Of a DNA stretch of 64,000 bases, positions 24,421-37,039 are shown one piece after another. This DNA comes from Camelus bactrianus. Its lineage: Eukaryota > Chordata > Mammalia > Artiodactyla > Camelidae. The notes under the pieces are model-generated. The model was not told the origin of the DNA and ran no database searches. It saw only the letters and a list, made by a program, of their open reading frames with translations. Both the position numbers and the translations under genes were made by a program. The stretch is from assembly GCF_048773025.1 (NCBI RefSeq), contig NC_133546.1, positions 66,239,001 through 66,303,000 of the forward strand. The letters are read 5' to 3'. The stretch's first letter is position 1; the number at the start of each line of letters is the position of its first letter.

Positions 24421-26034
24421 TTAGACAACTCCTCTGTCTTTGTCTTTGAAGACCTTAACACTTGAAGAGTATAAGTCAGTCTGTTATTTGGTAGGACATC
24501 CCTCGGTTTGAGTTTGATTCAGGGTTTGTTCATGTTTAAATTCAGGTTATACATTTTTGGGTGAGGATGACACAGAGGTGATATTGCTTCCTCCTCCTGG
24601 GGGTTATCAGAAGGCACATGGTATCAATTTTTTTTTGAAATATATATATATATATATTTTTTTTTTACATGCTATCAATTTGTCTATTTACTGTTGAGGC
24701 TAACTTTGATCATTGGTTAAAGTGTCTGCCAAGTGTCTGCACTGTAAGGTTACCATTTTTCTCTTTGTATCTAATAAGTATCTTGAACTATGTAAACACT
24801 TTCATGTGCTAATTTTAGTATCTATTGATGATTCTTGCCTAAAACAGTAATTACTGTGGTTTTTGACAAATTTATTTTTTTATTTTCATCATTCTTTCTA
24901 TACTTATTACTTAGAATTCCACTTTAATAAATAGCTTTCCCTTGTCCTTCATTCAATTATTTACTCAGTGGTTTACTTACATCAGCATGGAACACAGATT
25001 CTTGTTTGATTCACGGGTTATCATTCATTACTATCATTACACAGTTACATTACCACATTGACTACATTGCATTATCACAATCCATTAATTGTGTTGCTTC
25101 AGTTGGCTCAGATTTAGCCACTATGAGCCCCTTCAAGTAGGTGCTATCTCTTTTGGCAGGTCCCCATCACATTTTTTTTTACCCCTATCACATTTTGAGG
25201 CTTGAGAATTTACATTCTGCATTCCACTTCCCTAGTGACAGGGGTTCAGGGAATGTGGGCCACTCTTAGCTGTTCATAAATAAAATAATGATAATGAGAT
25301 TAACATATTTAAGAAAAAAGTTGAAGAAAAATCATCATAAGGTGAACTCAGCTTTATAAGTATGTCCATGAAAGACTATCTTCCCAATGTTCTGAATTCA
25401 TGATTCATTTGTAACTGGATGCAAAGATTTAGATTTAAACTAGTCTCCCAAGTATGTGAGAAGATGACCCAGGGCTACAGAGAGATGATCATCATTAAAG
25501 CCAGAATTCAACAATTTCACCTCTATCTCCTTAAGTATCAAACTAGAATCTCCTTTGAAATTTTCCATGATGAAATACAGGTTTTACACCCCATACTGGT
25601 TGTAGCTATAACGGACCTAGATTTTTCTGTCTTGACATCTTTGGAATTAAACAATATATGTGTTATCCAAAACAAATAATAGCATTTTTCAGAGAGGTAG
25701 GTAAAATCTGGATTCAATAAGAGAGACTGTGTTCTATCCACCTTTGTGACTTAACCCTGACATTTCTGAGGGCAGAATTTCCAGCCAAAGTCTGAAGGTG
25801 GTAAGTGGGGTATGTGCTTCAGGTCCACAGTGAAGCAAGATGCTGTCCCAGCTCTTATCGATTGCTCCAGAAAGCTCAGACTGCACAGTCAAACACCTAC
25901 TTCTGAGTGGTTATGATATGGGCTACAGGTCAGTAAGCATGAGTGACAAAATGCAGCACAGGTAGGAAGGACCACACAATCTAATCTTTTATCATTCAGG
26001 TCATTGGAATTGTTGGCAATAACAATTAGTTCTG
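24421..26034. other. AT-rich intergenic stretch
   Basis: A TA-rich microsatellite lies at about 24639-24656. I see no gene and no firmly assignable repeat. The 86-residue frame at 25419-25679 has no known motif. Confidence 0.4.
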
Positions 26035-26150
26035 CATTTACTTACTGTGTATTTATTGAGCACCTACTGGGTTCAAGGTCCTGAGCTAGGTTCCACTGGG
26101 AACCAGGTTCTATGAGACACTTCAGAAGGATCATTCCTAAGGATTAGATA
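26035..26150 (-). mobile_element. L2 LINE 3'-end fragment
   Basis: 'tatttattgagcacctactg' followed by 'aggtcctgagctaggttcc' is the reverse complement of the L2 3' terminus. Confidence 0.6.
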
Positions 26151-26479
26151 AGTATTCCTCTTAAAGAAAAATAAAATGCAATGAAAAGGCTGAGGAATGG
26201 AACACCCACACACAAACAAGAAATTGCTAAGGCAATTAAGAGGTGCCTCTCCATTAGAGTTTCTCTTTTCATAATTCAGTAAGCAAACAGTTTCTTTAGA
26301 AATTGGTTTTGCAGGGAAAACCTCAAGCTACTAAAAATAACATTAGATTTTATAATCAATTACTAATGATACACAGTATGATTTCATTTATATAAAGTTC
26401 TTAAATAAGCACAATTAATAGATTTTAAAAATCAGAAGAGATAGCGGTAGTGAGGATGTAGTAGGGTCTGTTGCTGTGT

Positions 26480-26680
26480 AGCAAATTACCTTAAATTTAG
26501 CAGCTCACAGTAACAGACATTTATTATCAGATAGTTTCTATGGGTCAGAAATTTGGGAGTGCTGGAGCCCACTGGATCTGGTTCAGGGTCAGTGAAATAG
26601 GTAACTGGCCAGGTCTGCAGTCATCTGAAGGCTGGACCAGGGCTGCTGATTGTCCTCTCAGATAGCTCATTGTAATATTA
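26480..26680 (+). mobile_element. LTR-like fossil fragment (MaLR-type?)
   Basis: 'tgtgtagcaaattacctta', 'tttctatgggtcagaaattt' and 'cagtcatctgaaggctggac' resemble LTR text of old mammalian elements. The family assignment is uncertain. It looks like a partial, broken LTR. Confidence 0.4.
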
Positions 26681-26984
26681 ACATGGTAAATAACACTCCC
26701 ACAGGCACCATGACAGCTTTGAGATCGACCATAAAAGGTCAAAAAGTGGGCAGTGGCCCAATTCCTGGGAATCCCAGCCCCTTCCTCGGGGGTAGTTGGA
26801 ATGGTCCTCCCACTTGTAGGCCTATGAAGCTGCCAAGTTCATAAAAACTAGCAAAACTGCACCTCTTGGCTACCTCTCTTGCTCCCTCATCTATGGGAGT
26901 ATGTATCTACTTTTACTTTAACCTGAGCACCCAAGCTCCACACTTCTTAGCCTTTCTCTTATCTTTTGAAAGAGACTTGTCAAC

Positions 26985-27672
26985 TGAAATAAATGCATGA
27001 CCTAAAAATTGAGAGTTAGGTTTTATTTGGCAGACATTTCTGAGGACTCCAACCCCTTGGAGCCCAGGATGACAGCCTCTCAGATACTCTGAGGGACTGC
27101 TCCAAAGAGGTAGGGGAGGAGCTAGGATATATAGGAGCTTTACAACAAAGACCAGGTAGATGGAACATTAAAAGATTACTTGTTAACTAAAGAAAACCAG
27201 GTATCTCAAGTTAAAGAACTTAACACTTTTTCTACCTATGGGAGGAAGCAAACATTTGGGCTCATTGAATTCATTCCTTTGACAAGCACCTAGTTATCTA
27301 GGGCCAGTATCCTGTCCTTTCTTATTCTGAGTCCCCTCAGGGTGCACCATTGTGAGTGGCTGCAGAGGCCGGGCTGCAGGCTTGTCTTCACTGGGGGTGG
27401 CGGCGGCCACTGATGACTTGATGGCTTCAGCGTTCTTTGTTTACTGATATGGTTTGCAGTATTTTTCATTCACAGCCTATACTCCGCAGTATGTATCTTT
27501 CTAAATAAACTACCTGTACTCAACTGTGGCTCACTCTTGAATTCTTTGCTGCACAAAGCCAAGGACCCACACTTGGCGGGGCACATCCCAGGGACTCAAC
27601 TGAGACTTGGGACATGGCCCTCCTCATGCCCCACATTTGTTTTTCCTGATATCATGGCACCCAACTTGGGGT
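26985..27672 (+). mobile_element. Class II (ERV-K-like) LTR with adjoining primer-binding site, fossil
   Basis: The region has LTR architecture in the plus direction: a U3-like stretch from about 26985, an AATAAA signal near 27500, R/U5-like text ('caactgtggctcactcttg'), and an end in CA at about 27654. Directly abutting is an 18-bp segment (27655-27672) that resembles a tRNA-Lys-type primer-binding site, as used by betaretrovirus-like (class II) elements. Overall it reminds me of BTLTR1-type ERV2 LTRs of ruminants. Only a short leader follows; no gag, pol or env is recognisable, and I see no second LTR in the window. It is a broken fossil, clearly younger than the MLT2-type LTR. Confidence 0.65.
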
Positions 27673-28559
27673 GTTTAAATAAAGAGGTAGATGAGCAACG
27701 GCTGTCTGTTCCAAAGCTCTTCCTTCCAGGGTCCTGAAGGTACCCAGTGCTGCTACAGTGATTCCAGGCAAAAGGGCATGTTTGCCCTTACAAAATTACC
27801 TGCCACACCTGCCCTAATTCCCTTAAAGGTCTTTAAGAATTGAGACTAAAAGGCTTAAAATACCAAAACCTGGGAGAATGAACATGTTCGCTCTTAGGAA
27901 TAACTTTTGAAATGTAAACAATGGTCTCAGATCTTTCTCTGCATTGAGGAAGAGCCTGAGAAACTAGAAAGAAGAAGGAAGCTGAGGGGAAAGGGAGAGC
28001 TTGACCCTGAAGAATAGTAAACTAAAAGCAAGGGCTTCAGACAAATGCTTCCTGGCATTTCACCAGGACTTAGCTGATCTGGATTCCTAAGAACAGATCA
28101 AACTATGGTGCAAGGGATCCTAACTGGCTGGTTTGCTCAGGTCTGAGCCATTACCCGACACTGAGAAGTTTCCCCGTTATGACACGTTCAGTGCCAAAAC
28201 CAGGGGAGGTCAGCACATCACAATTCAGAATGGTTGGACCCAAGCCATTGGTCACCCTCAGCTTCTCACTCAAGCAATGTAGTTGTGTCCGAGAATCTAG
28301 GGTTGAAAAACAGTCCAACCAAGAAACACGATACCCTGTCCTGCAGTTCAGCTGGAAGTACAGTGTTAAGTGTTGTTTTCAGGATCCTGACCTTTAGAGA
28401 ATCATTGAAGTGACTTTACTTTCACTTTCACATGTAGCTGTCTCAGAGGTAGGTAGGTATGGGTTCTTACTTTGTTTTGGTTTTCTGTGTTCTTAATTCC
28501 CGTAAATGGCACCTGCACACTGCTCAAGCTGGAAACCTACAATTGCCCTTCTTCTTCGC
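27673..28559. other. Possible ERV leader remnant, then unassigned intergenic sequence
   Basis: The first couple of hundred bases may belong to the retroviral leader. Beyond that I recognise nothing. Confidence 0.35.
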
Positions 28560-28901
28560 CTTCCCCCTAAAGTGACCATTTTGTTGATTTTACCCCTGAT
28601 CTACTGAATCCATCCTCTTTCCTCCATCCCTAACCCACTGTCAGAGTTAAAGCCGTCACTGTCTCACGCCTAGCTCTTAGCAATAATTTATTTGCTTATA
28701 TTCCCACTATTCCATTTTTCTCAGAGTTAGAAGACGTTTAATGGTGCAAATAGCAACAAGATTGTGTCTCTGTCCTTCTTTAAAGCCTTAAATGACTGCC
28801 AGCTGGTGGCAGGAGCAACACTAGCTCCTTAGAGTGGCACACAAGTTCCTCACACCAGGCCTGCGCTCACCACTCCAGCTTCAGCTCCTGCTGCACTTCT
28901 G
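28560..28901 (+). mobile_element. L2 LINE fragment
   Basis: 'ctttaaagccttaaatgac', 'gtggcacacaagttcctcac' and 'ctcaccactccagcttcagc' follow the 3' coding part of L2. It is interrupted by the L1 at 28912-29123. Confidence 0.5.
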
Positions 28902-28911
28902 CCAGCTTTTT

Positions 28912-29123
28912 ATCTTTTTTAATTTTTTTTTATTGAAGTTGATTTACAATGTTAGTTTCAGGTGTACAGCAAAGTGATTCATTTATACATATACCTACAA
29001 ATGTATTTTTTCTTTTCAGGTTCTTTTCCATTGTATGTTATTACAAGAAATTGAATATAGTTCCCTGTGCTCTACAGTAGGTCCTTGTTGTTTATCTATT
29101 TTATATATCGTAATGTGTTCCTA
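28912..29123 (-). mobile_element. Short 5'-truncated L1 3' end
   Basis: 'tattgaagttgatttacaat', 'caggtgtacagcaaagtg' and 'gaatatagttccctgtgctc' are the L1 3'UTR in reverse. The duplication CCAGCTTTTT at 28902-28911 and 29124-29133 bounds it. Confidence 0.88.
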
Positions 29124-29133
29124 CCAGCTTTTT

Positions 29134-29819
29134 GGGATAAGTATTGTCTTATTTTTTTTTTTTGTCCCCAGTCCTTATTCCTAACCTTGGGTTCACTAAA
29201 TGCCTGCAGAATGAAGAAATGCCTGCATGCATCATAACTAGCATGACCTTAAAAAAACACTTTTTAGCTCCAGGTTTTCTATGAATGGTTCATATTTGCT
29301 TCAGATTGTGAGAGTGAAACTTCAAAGTTCAGCTAAAGCTCAGTTTGGACCCAGGAACTGATTATAGGAACCATATTCAAAATATACATATACATGTATA
29401 TGTGTGTATATATATGAATACAGAGACATATATCATAGAATATAAATATTTGTATTCCCTAAAAGCCTCCAGATCTTTAAATATGAAAAACATGTTGACA
29501 TGTCCATCTTTTTGCCAGATTTTTTTAAAAATGAGATGTTTTTGATTAAATAGTGACAACTAAAAATTAACTTTTAAAATAGGGAGTTAGGCTTTGAGAT
29601 AAGCTTCCTCAACAGGAAGGCAGAGAATAAAAAGGACCAAAGTGAGACCAAAAAGAAAAGTAAGGGGCTGCTGTGGTTGTGGCCGCAGGATCAGATCAAA
29701 GGAGAGCACACCTAAACCTTTGTGGCCATGACCCAGTGGAGTGGCTGATTGATCCATGTGTGTGGCAACACACTGGACATCATTTCAACCAGCTGTAATC
29801 ACTCATAATCAAAGCTTAA
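29134..29819. other. Intergenic, nothing recognised
   Basis: An AT/TA-rich tract at 29382-29450 contains a TATA/TGTA microsatellite. No gene. Confidence 0.4.
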
Positions 29820-30060
29820 CTGAGTACATGCCAAATCCTATGCTAGGTCACAGGAAGGCCTGGATGACCACAAAATAGCTCTTGACTTAAGGAGCTCATA
29901 ATCTAGCAGAAGAGACAAATAAATTTGCTACTAACTATGGTGGCATATTCAGAACACCATGAAACCTGGAGAAGGAGCTTCCGCTTGAGTGATGGGGCCA
30001 AAGAGGAGCCTCAAGCAAGGAAAGTTTCTTGAGGGAGGTGATAGGAACTGGCCCTTTAAA
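29820..30060 (-). mobile_element. L2 LINE fragment
   Basis: 'gagtacatgccaaatcctat', 'ttaaggagctcataatctag' and 'tcttgagggaggtgatagg' match the reverse complement of the L2 3' region at high divergence. Confidence 0.5.
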
Positions 30061-30879
30061 GGGAAATAGTGAAGGGGGATCCATCAGGGGATCCAGTGAG
30101 AATATCAGCAAGGGGGTTGGTGAATCCGTGGTACATCACAGATGGTGCCAGAGGGCAGGTGGAGGGAAGAAAAGGGACTGAAGGTTGGTTGAGGTATGTT
30201 GAAGTCAGGTGATCCAACGTGAAGGGCAATCTAAATAATAAGCGGGTAACCGAAGTCATGAACCCAGCATCCTAATCTGATGCTCTGAAATCAGACCACA
30301 CCAGGGTGGTGACTTCATGGAGGGCTGTTCCATATCCGTGAAGCAATAAGGAATATTGAGCCAGGGTCATTTTGATTTGTTAAGTTTCAAAATCTATATC
30401 ATGCTTTTAATTCAATGTTGTAGATGTTGTCCTCTTACTCATCATAGTTTTCAAAATGCTAACCAAATCTTATAATCCAAACATAGGGGTTTTCTAAATG
30501 TAAGCAGCCTCATTAGAGCTAGCGACTTGATCTTTCCAGGAAAATGTTTTATTTTAGTGTTGTGAGGTTCCCCCAACCTTTTTATCTTTATGCATTTATA
30601 CTCCTACCTCTTCTATAAATGATTTAATGTAGTTTATAATGGATACAAAATAAAACCAGGGCAAAATATAAGTAGGAGTAAAGAATTAGGACCAGAAAAA
30701 TAGAAAAAAAAAATAAAAGAAAGCAAAGTTCAAGACCAAGAAAAAAAGAATAAATATTCAGATGTTAAGAACGGATATAATTCTTCAAAAGAACTTCAAA
30801 GCTGGCTTTGAGCTTCCTGGGAACCAAAGCAAAAGGGGATATGCACCAGTCAGCTATCTATTCTCACCAGAAGAAAGGA
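30061..30879. other. Intergenic, nothing recognised
   Basis: No gene, no nameable repeat; A-rich tract around 30690-30750. Confidence 0.4.
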
Positions 30880-31062
30880 TAGATGAAAACCAGTTGCTCA
30901 GGAGACATGGATTCTAGGCCAGGTCTTCTGCTAGCTTGTGTAACCTTGGAACAGTAACTGCGATACTCTGTGTTTCAGAGCCCTCATCTATGACATGTGT
31001 AATATCTCACTTAGCCTCTCTCAGGAGAATCAAATGAAGTGCTTTAAATAATAGTAAATGTA
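30880..31062 (+). repeat. MIR SINE interrupted by an L1 tip
   Basis: 'acatggattctaggccagg', 'tgtgtaaccttggaacagta' and 'tcaaatgaagtgctttaaat' are MIR in the forward direction, cut by the L1 tip at 31063. Confidence 0.6.
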
Positions 31063-31120
31063 TACCATATGTACACCAGAAACTGACACATTGTAACTGA
31101 CTTCAATAAAAAAAAATAAT
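31063..31120 (+). mobile_element. Very short L1 3' tip
   Basis: Only the L1 terminus is present: 'gtacaccagaaactgacac', 'gacttcaat' and an A-rich tail. At about 57 bp it is an extreme 5' truncation. Confidence 0.65.
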
Positions 31121-33439
31121 AATGATATTAAATGTCCTAGAAGTTCAAGGTATTGTTATTTCTAACAGAATGCTGAGAAAATTGCCTTCAAAGTATTTTC
31201 TGTCTACAACGAGGCAAACTGCATGGCTCTCAGTAATCATCCCTCCAACATGATATTCACATTGACAGTCGTGTCACTCTACCAAGTAAATCAAACTCCA
31301 GCATCCCACGGGACTGTCATTTGCAGGGTTAAGATAGCACAATTCCTGGGACGCATCAAGTCTGCCTCTTTATGGAAACTGCATCTCTGATTCACATCAG
31401 CCCATTCAAAAACAGCTCTCAATTCCCCCACTATAGATAATCCCCTCTTTTGCTATCTACTTATATATTTAATTAGACCCTCCAGTGCAGTGAGTTAAGT
31501 TGATCCATACTCATCACATTCTTCTCCCATTTAAGGAACATTATCATCACTAATACTGGTAAATATCTTCCCTTGAGTTTTATATCAGTTTATTCCTTTT
31601 TCCTCTTTCTCTACTACCATCGCCTTCCTCCCAAATATGCACCTATTTTAATTTTCAACATATATCATTTCATTTATATATTTCCTTACAAAATATGTAT
31701 TGTCCTGTGTGCACTTATTTTAATTCACTTGAAAGTTATTTGAGTATTAAAGAGTTCATTCTGTTTCTTACTTTCCTATCACTGTTTTTAAGATCTGTGC
31801 TTGGCAATCCACGGACACCTAGTCACTACTGCTGGTGTTTCCCCCATTGATTTCCCCATTTCCCCCGTGACAGACACCCAAATTGCCTCCAATTCCTTGC
31901 CCATAAATGGGTTGTAAACATCCTTGAACGTTTCTCTGTGAAGATGTTTTGACTAATCAGCTGTAACCATTCTAATTCCCATTATTGAGGCACAAGTTAA
32001 ATGAGAAATTGTCGTTGCAACAAAATAGTTGAAGTATGATCTCTGCTATCTACAACAGGAAGAAGGGAGTCAAGAAAAAAGTGAGAAATAAAAAGTTAAA
32101 TGATTGATTTTAAAATGAAGAAATTACGTTTTAAAGTAGTAAGAGAGAAGAATCATGAATATCGGTGTTGTTCTGGAAAGTACAAGACTGGGAAGACTAT
32201 GGGGTACTGGGTGAATTGGACGGATACCCATTTCCCTTTTGATATTTCTGGGCTAGGTATAGCAGGAAGTAAGAGAGACGAAAGATTGGCAAGATCCGTG
32301 GTTGACTTCTGAAACTGATTTCTTAAAGTCTAAATGCTGTCTCATTACATCGTGTATCAGCACTCACTCGCGGGAGAGCAACAGCTGCACCTTCCCCTTG
32401 CTACCAGGTACTCCAGCTGCCAGGACGCCTCTGCTTCTGCCCTGGGAACCCAAGACCTACTTGGGCTTTCTTTTCCCTCTCCATTCTAGCAATGACTGGC
32501 CTCAGGACATAATGTGGATGTCAGGGCCTCTGAGTTTGGAAACATATTCAATCTCTTCATCCAGGGCCATCAGCTATGCTAAATATTACAGACAAAGAAC
32601 ACCATCAAAATCTAATTGTTGTTTGCTCTGCAAAGCCTCCTCACTTAGGATTGCAAAAGAGAACTGAGTGTTCCCCTGAGCAAATTCCAGTAGTACGATG
32701 AGTTTGAGCAAGTCCGGAGATCTGTGGGATGCTGGCATTATTTAAGGTTAACTTCATGGTGACCAAGGCATCCCACAGTCTTATTTTCCTTGCTTCCAGT
32801 CTTCCTCTCCCATTTATTGTGATTTTTCAAAGGATAAGGAGAAAATGTGGTTTAGAGAGCAAAGCCATTTGTAGATAAGGATAATAAGATTAATCAAACT
32901 GCTAAGGCTATATAACACCTATCCTGGTGTCAAAAGAATAGAGGTGATTCTCATTTCCCTTACCCTTTGCTTTGATGCTTAGTTCATATTTTCCCAGTTT
33001 TCATATTGTGTCTCTCAGGGAAGACGAAATGATTTTTTTGTACACCCCCTGGCAGGGACTCCCTTACCCAATTCCACTTGGCCTGGTCTGGAAAGTCTTT
33101 CATACTGACACTCTCCTCTTAGTCACCCAATCCAAGATCCCTGCAAGAAGAAGGGACAAAGTAGAGGAATAAGTGGATCTTAATCATCGAAATCTGGAAC
33201 AAGAAACTATTTGTGGGCATTAAAATGCACGAAGAGCAGTAAGACTTTGGGTAAGTCTTAGAACAGTGCTGGGTCTCCATTCCCTCATTTATAAAATGAG
33301 AATGTGAGTGAGATTAGGTCTAAATATCTTCTAGTCCTCCACCTCTTCCAGTGCCCACTGCTGACTGTCCTCTTTGCATGAGTTTTCTTCTTCAGCAAGG
33401 ACAAATACATCAAGGAAAAGTTGTGTATCTAGTTACACA
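31121..33439. other. Intergenic stretch, mostly unassigned
   Basis: A MIR-like piece lies at 33240-33345 ('tccattccctcatttataa'). The 121-residue frame at 32302-32667 lacks domain motifs and I treat it as chance. No gene supported. Confidence 0.4.
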
Positions 33440-33650
33440 TAGGTAGCTATGGTACACGATGTGATTGAGTCTCCACTCTATCCTGGGCATTTTACACTCA
33501 TTGCTCCAGTTAATCCTCAAAATAATATTGCAAGGTGTTATTAAACATATTGCACGTAAGAGAGAACAGAAATTCAGAGAAGTTAAGCAAGTTGCATGAG
33601 AACATGCAGAGAACCACCCCTCCTCCAAGAGACCTGGAGACGAGTGGCTC
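33440..33650 (-). repeat. MIR SINE
   Basis: Reverse MIR: 'gcattttacactcattgctc', 'agttaatcctcaaaataata', 'agagaagttaagcaagttgc'. Confidence 0.65.
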
Positions 33651-34344
33651 TATCCCTAGGTCTAGAGGTCAATCCTGATTGGCCGAGCCCAACTTGTGGT
33701 CTCATGGTTCTGCCAGTGACTGGTTTTGGAATTTGGAATTTAGTGTCAGTGGTAAAGCTCAGCCTGAAGCGCTCAACCACCAGATCAACTGGATCCTAAG
33801 AGATGAAGATGTTGACCTTTTCTGACTCATGTGACTTCCATCAACTAAAGCTTGGACTCTGTAGACAGCCCAAACTCCTTCATGAACATGCATGCACCCT
33901 TAGCTTAAAACTTCTCCAGTTTTGCTGTTCAGGGAGACACTGCTCTGGGAAGGATCCCCAGTGTTCTCCTTCCTTGCTGCAAGTAATAGATCCTTCCTCC
34001 CCCCACTCTTTGGCTTGATTGTATCTTTTGGCTCCACACCAACCAACAGGCAAGCCCAGTGTTTGGGTTACATGGCCAGCACTCTCCCTCTTCCTATACT
34101 GTTGACCATTTCTTTATGCATAATTGGCTATTGTTTGATTGTCGGCCAAAGGGTTCCTCCAACCTTCACAGGCAGAAATGTAGGGAAGAAATAACAGACA
34201 TGGGAGGGGTGGTCCGTCAGGTGCAAAACTAATGTAGAAATAGAAAGATGAGAAGGAGTTTTCCAAGTGCAGCCTTGCCAAGAGAAAAAGAGCTGTTCAA
34301 AGTCAGAAAAATCTCAAGGCCAAAAAATATAGGAAGAAATAAAT
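33651..34344. other. Intergenic, nothing recognised
   Basis: No gene or nameable repeat. Confidence 0.35.
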
Positions 34345-34575
34345 TGATGACTGCTAATATTTATTGAGCATTTATGCTGTGCCAAGCAGTGTTCTAAGCA
34401 CTTTTCATATAGTAACTCATTCATTGCCTACAATGACCCTGCGAATTGGATACAGTGTCTTTATCTGTAAAACAGAGGTAATAGCTGAGGCTTGGAACAA
34501 TTAAGTAACATTTCCAAGATCATACAAGTATTAAGTGCCGGGTCCAAGATTCAAATTCAGGTAGTTGCCACAGGC
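34345..34575 (-). repeat. MIR SINE
   Basis: Reverse MIR, well preserved: 'atttattgagcatttatgct', 'cagtgttctaagcacttttc', 'attcaaattcaggtagttgc'. Confidence 0.8.
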
Positions 34576-34639
34576 ACCACTCTCTTCCCCTTGCTGCCTC
34601 TTTATGAGAAGGTACAGATTGGACTAAAGTTTCATTGCA

Positions 34640-34880
34640 TAGCAATAATAAAAATAACTCGTTTATTAAGTACTTACTAAATGCCTGGCATTGTGTTAAG
34701 CACTTTCAAGCTTCGTTACCTTTACTCTTCAGAGCAATCATACAAGGTCCTACTATTCTGTAGGTAGAGAAATAAGGCTTGGAAGAGTAATCAATTAAGA
34801 ATAAAATTACATGGTGCACGACAGAGCCAGGGTTCAAATTCAGATCCAAATAACTCCAAAGCCAATGTCCTTAGTTATGT
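34640..34880 (-). repeat. MIR SINE, second copy in tandem orientation
   Basis: A second reverse MIR ('ttattaagtacttactaaat', 'gttaagcactttcaagcttc', 'cagggttcaaattcagatcc') lies about 65 bp from the previous one in the same orientation. Confidence 0.75.
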
Positions 34881-37039
34881 AGACAGTGGCTAAACTTTCA
34901 GGAGAGGACCTGAATTATAATTCAAAGACAGGAAGCACAGACAGACATTAAAGGCCAAGCCTATGACAGTCACTGTGACACCTGCTTTTACATTATTATT
35001 TAAGTTCATCTCAGTTACTAAGTACGTTTTAGAATTAGATCTCACTTTTGAAAATCTGGGATCAGGTTAGGTATTAATTATTCTTGTCTAGATAAAATAA
35101 AGATGCCTAAGATATAGACTCTTAAAAAATAATGTAATTATTTTTTAAAAGATGTAGATATTTAAAATTTAAAAAAGAGGCCTAGGATGGTGGAGTCAGG
35201 AGATCTGGATTCTAGTTTTCTCTCTGAAAATGAACAGCCATGTGTCATAGGGGCAAGTTGTTAATTTTCTGGGCTCAGTTTCTTCACCTACAGGGTGACA
35301 CAGGTTGGCCTGAGTGATAACCACTCTAAGAAGGAGATGGTACTCTTAGGCATTTCTGGAAGGTCTGACTCAGGGAGGAAGCAATTCCTTGGCTCCAGGG
35401 GGTTCATGACTGTTAAAATCACTCAGCATGAGACATGATAGAGGGGATTTTTATTTCATCATCATCTCCCTTGATTCCTACTCATGTGCCCACCTTACTA
35501 CCTGGATTTCTACTCATCACCTGGCGTTCGGGTGACATGCTCCTCCCAGGAGAAGCAGGGTGCTGTTTAAATCAAACCGTCCACTTGCACTGTTTTCCTG
35601 TCATTCCTCCTTCTGCTTGCTGGTCTCTCCTGGGCTCTGAGCCCCATTTGTCTTCTTATTATCAGGCCAGTTTTGGAAAGACCGATGGAAAGATAAGAAA
35701 GTAATTAGTCATTGTGAGTGTAATGTTATAAAACCTTAAGAAGCTTATCGTCTGTTTGGGGAAATTGATCCATATACATAAAGAGATAGCTGTCAATACT
35801 AGGTGGGAGAAACAGGGGGTAGATGAGTGCTTTAGACCATATGAGTCTATGAGACCAGAATAAGTTCAGAGGGAGGAGAGAGCTCTGGGCCGTGCTCAGG
35901 AGTCAGACTTGGGTTCCACTGCTGAGGACTCAGAGATGATGAGTAAGCATGGAGAGCACAGGGAGGGGAGTGGCAGGAATGGCAAAAGTGTCAGGGAGCA
36001 GGGAGTCCGACGGGAGCAAAGGAAATGCAGAATGGGTGACCAGTGATTGGCCGCGTCTTCCAACCTGACCCGACCTACTTAGCAAGCCTTGGCCTGGCTC
36101 AGCCTTATAGCATTGTTTCAAATCAGTCACTGGTGCAGACTCACACCCAAACCAGAAATTCCTGCCCAGGACCAGAACCACGACTGTTGTCACTGTGGCG
36201 CCACACCCACCCGGGGGGCTGTGAACCTTGACTCATTAAGCCACATGCTTCCAAACTTCTGGGCTGAGCGGCACCGTCAGTACCTCTGGGCCTTACCATG
36301 AGGGGGCCCTCTCCAGCTCTCTGGAGAACGGGGCCAGCTCTGGTGGGTGGAGAGGAGGAAGCCTCCAGCCTTGGATGCAGAGAACATCTGGTGATGATGA
36401 GTTCACCCTTGGGGAGTCCATACCAGAGAGGGGCGCTGGGGGCCCCCCCATAGGGACAGCACCAGAGCAGGTGGGGAGGCAGGGCGACTTGTGCCCACCC
36501 TCACCGGCCTCCCTGAGCTGCAGGCACAACCAGGTTCACTGCTTGTCCCTCATGTCTTGTCACCGCTTCCATGAATTTGTTCTCCCATGGTGTCAGGGAG
36601 AACTAGCAAGTCAATGCCAGGACATTTGGGCTACCGCCAAAAATAAAAAAATAAAAAACCTCCTCATATCTTAGGAAGAGGAGAAACAGAAATAAGCACC
36701 TAGAGACAGGGCAGGGACTTAAGTTTATTTAGTTTATTTGAACATAGGAATACTTTATTTGGAGCCGTATGTCATGGGATGCCTCCGTGGAAAGGCAGAT
36801 CCTAATTCTGTATTCAATCCTCCTGGTCCATCAAGGGCTTGTCTGGAAAAAGGGTCTGCCCCTGCGCGCATCCTTTGTTCCTCACCTCCCCATGTTGCAC
36901 ACTAGGTCATACAGATTGGGTGATGGACACCTCATTTTGTCTCTCAGGGTGACAGCTGTCTGCTGGGCTAGCCACAGTTTGCTAATAAAACTCCTATGAT
37001 CTCTCTGTAAGAAATGTTTTATAATTCTTTCTTTTCAGG
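34881..37039. other. Intergenic stretch with a GC-richer centre
   Basis: A forward MIR remnant lies at 35185-35310. Positions 36040-36540 are GC-richer than the surroundings but contain no gene that I recognise. Around 36720-37010, 'gctaataaaactcctatgat' looks like an LTR R-region, but ends and family are not clear. Confidence 0.35.

Noticed and set aside
32302-32667. 121-residue plus-strand frame
   Set aside because: No domain, no promoter or splice context; probably chance.
36720-37010. LTR R-region-like sequence with AATAAA
   Set aside because: Ends, family and terminal repeats could not be identified, so it is mentioned only in a region note.
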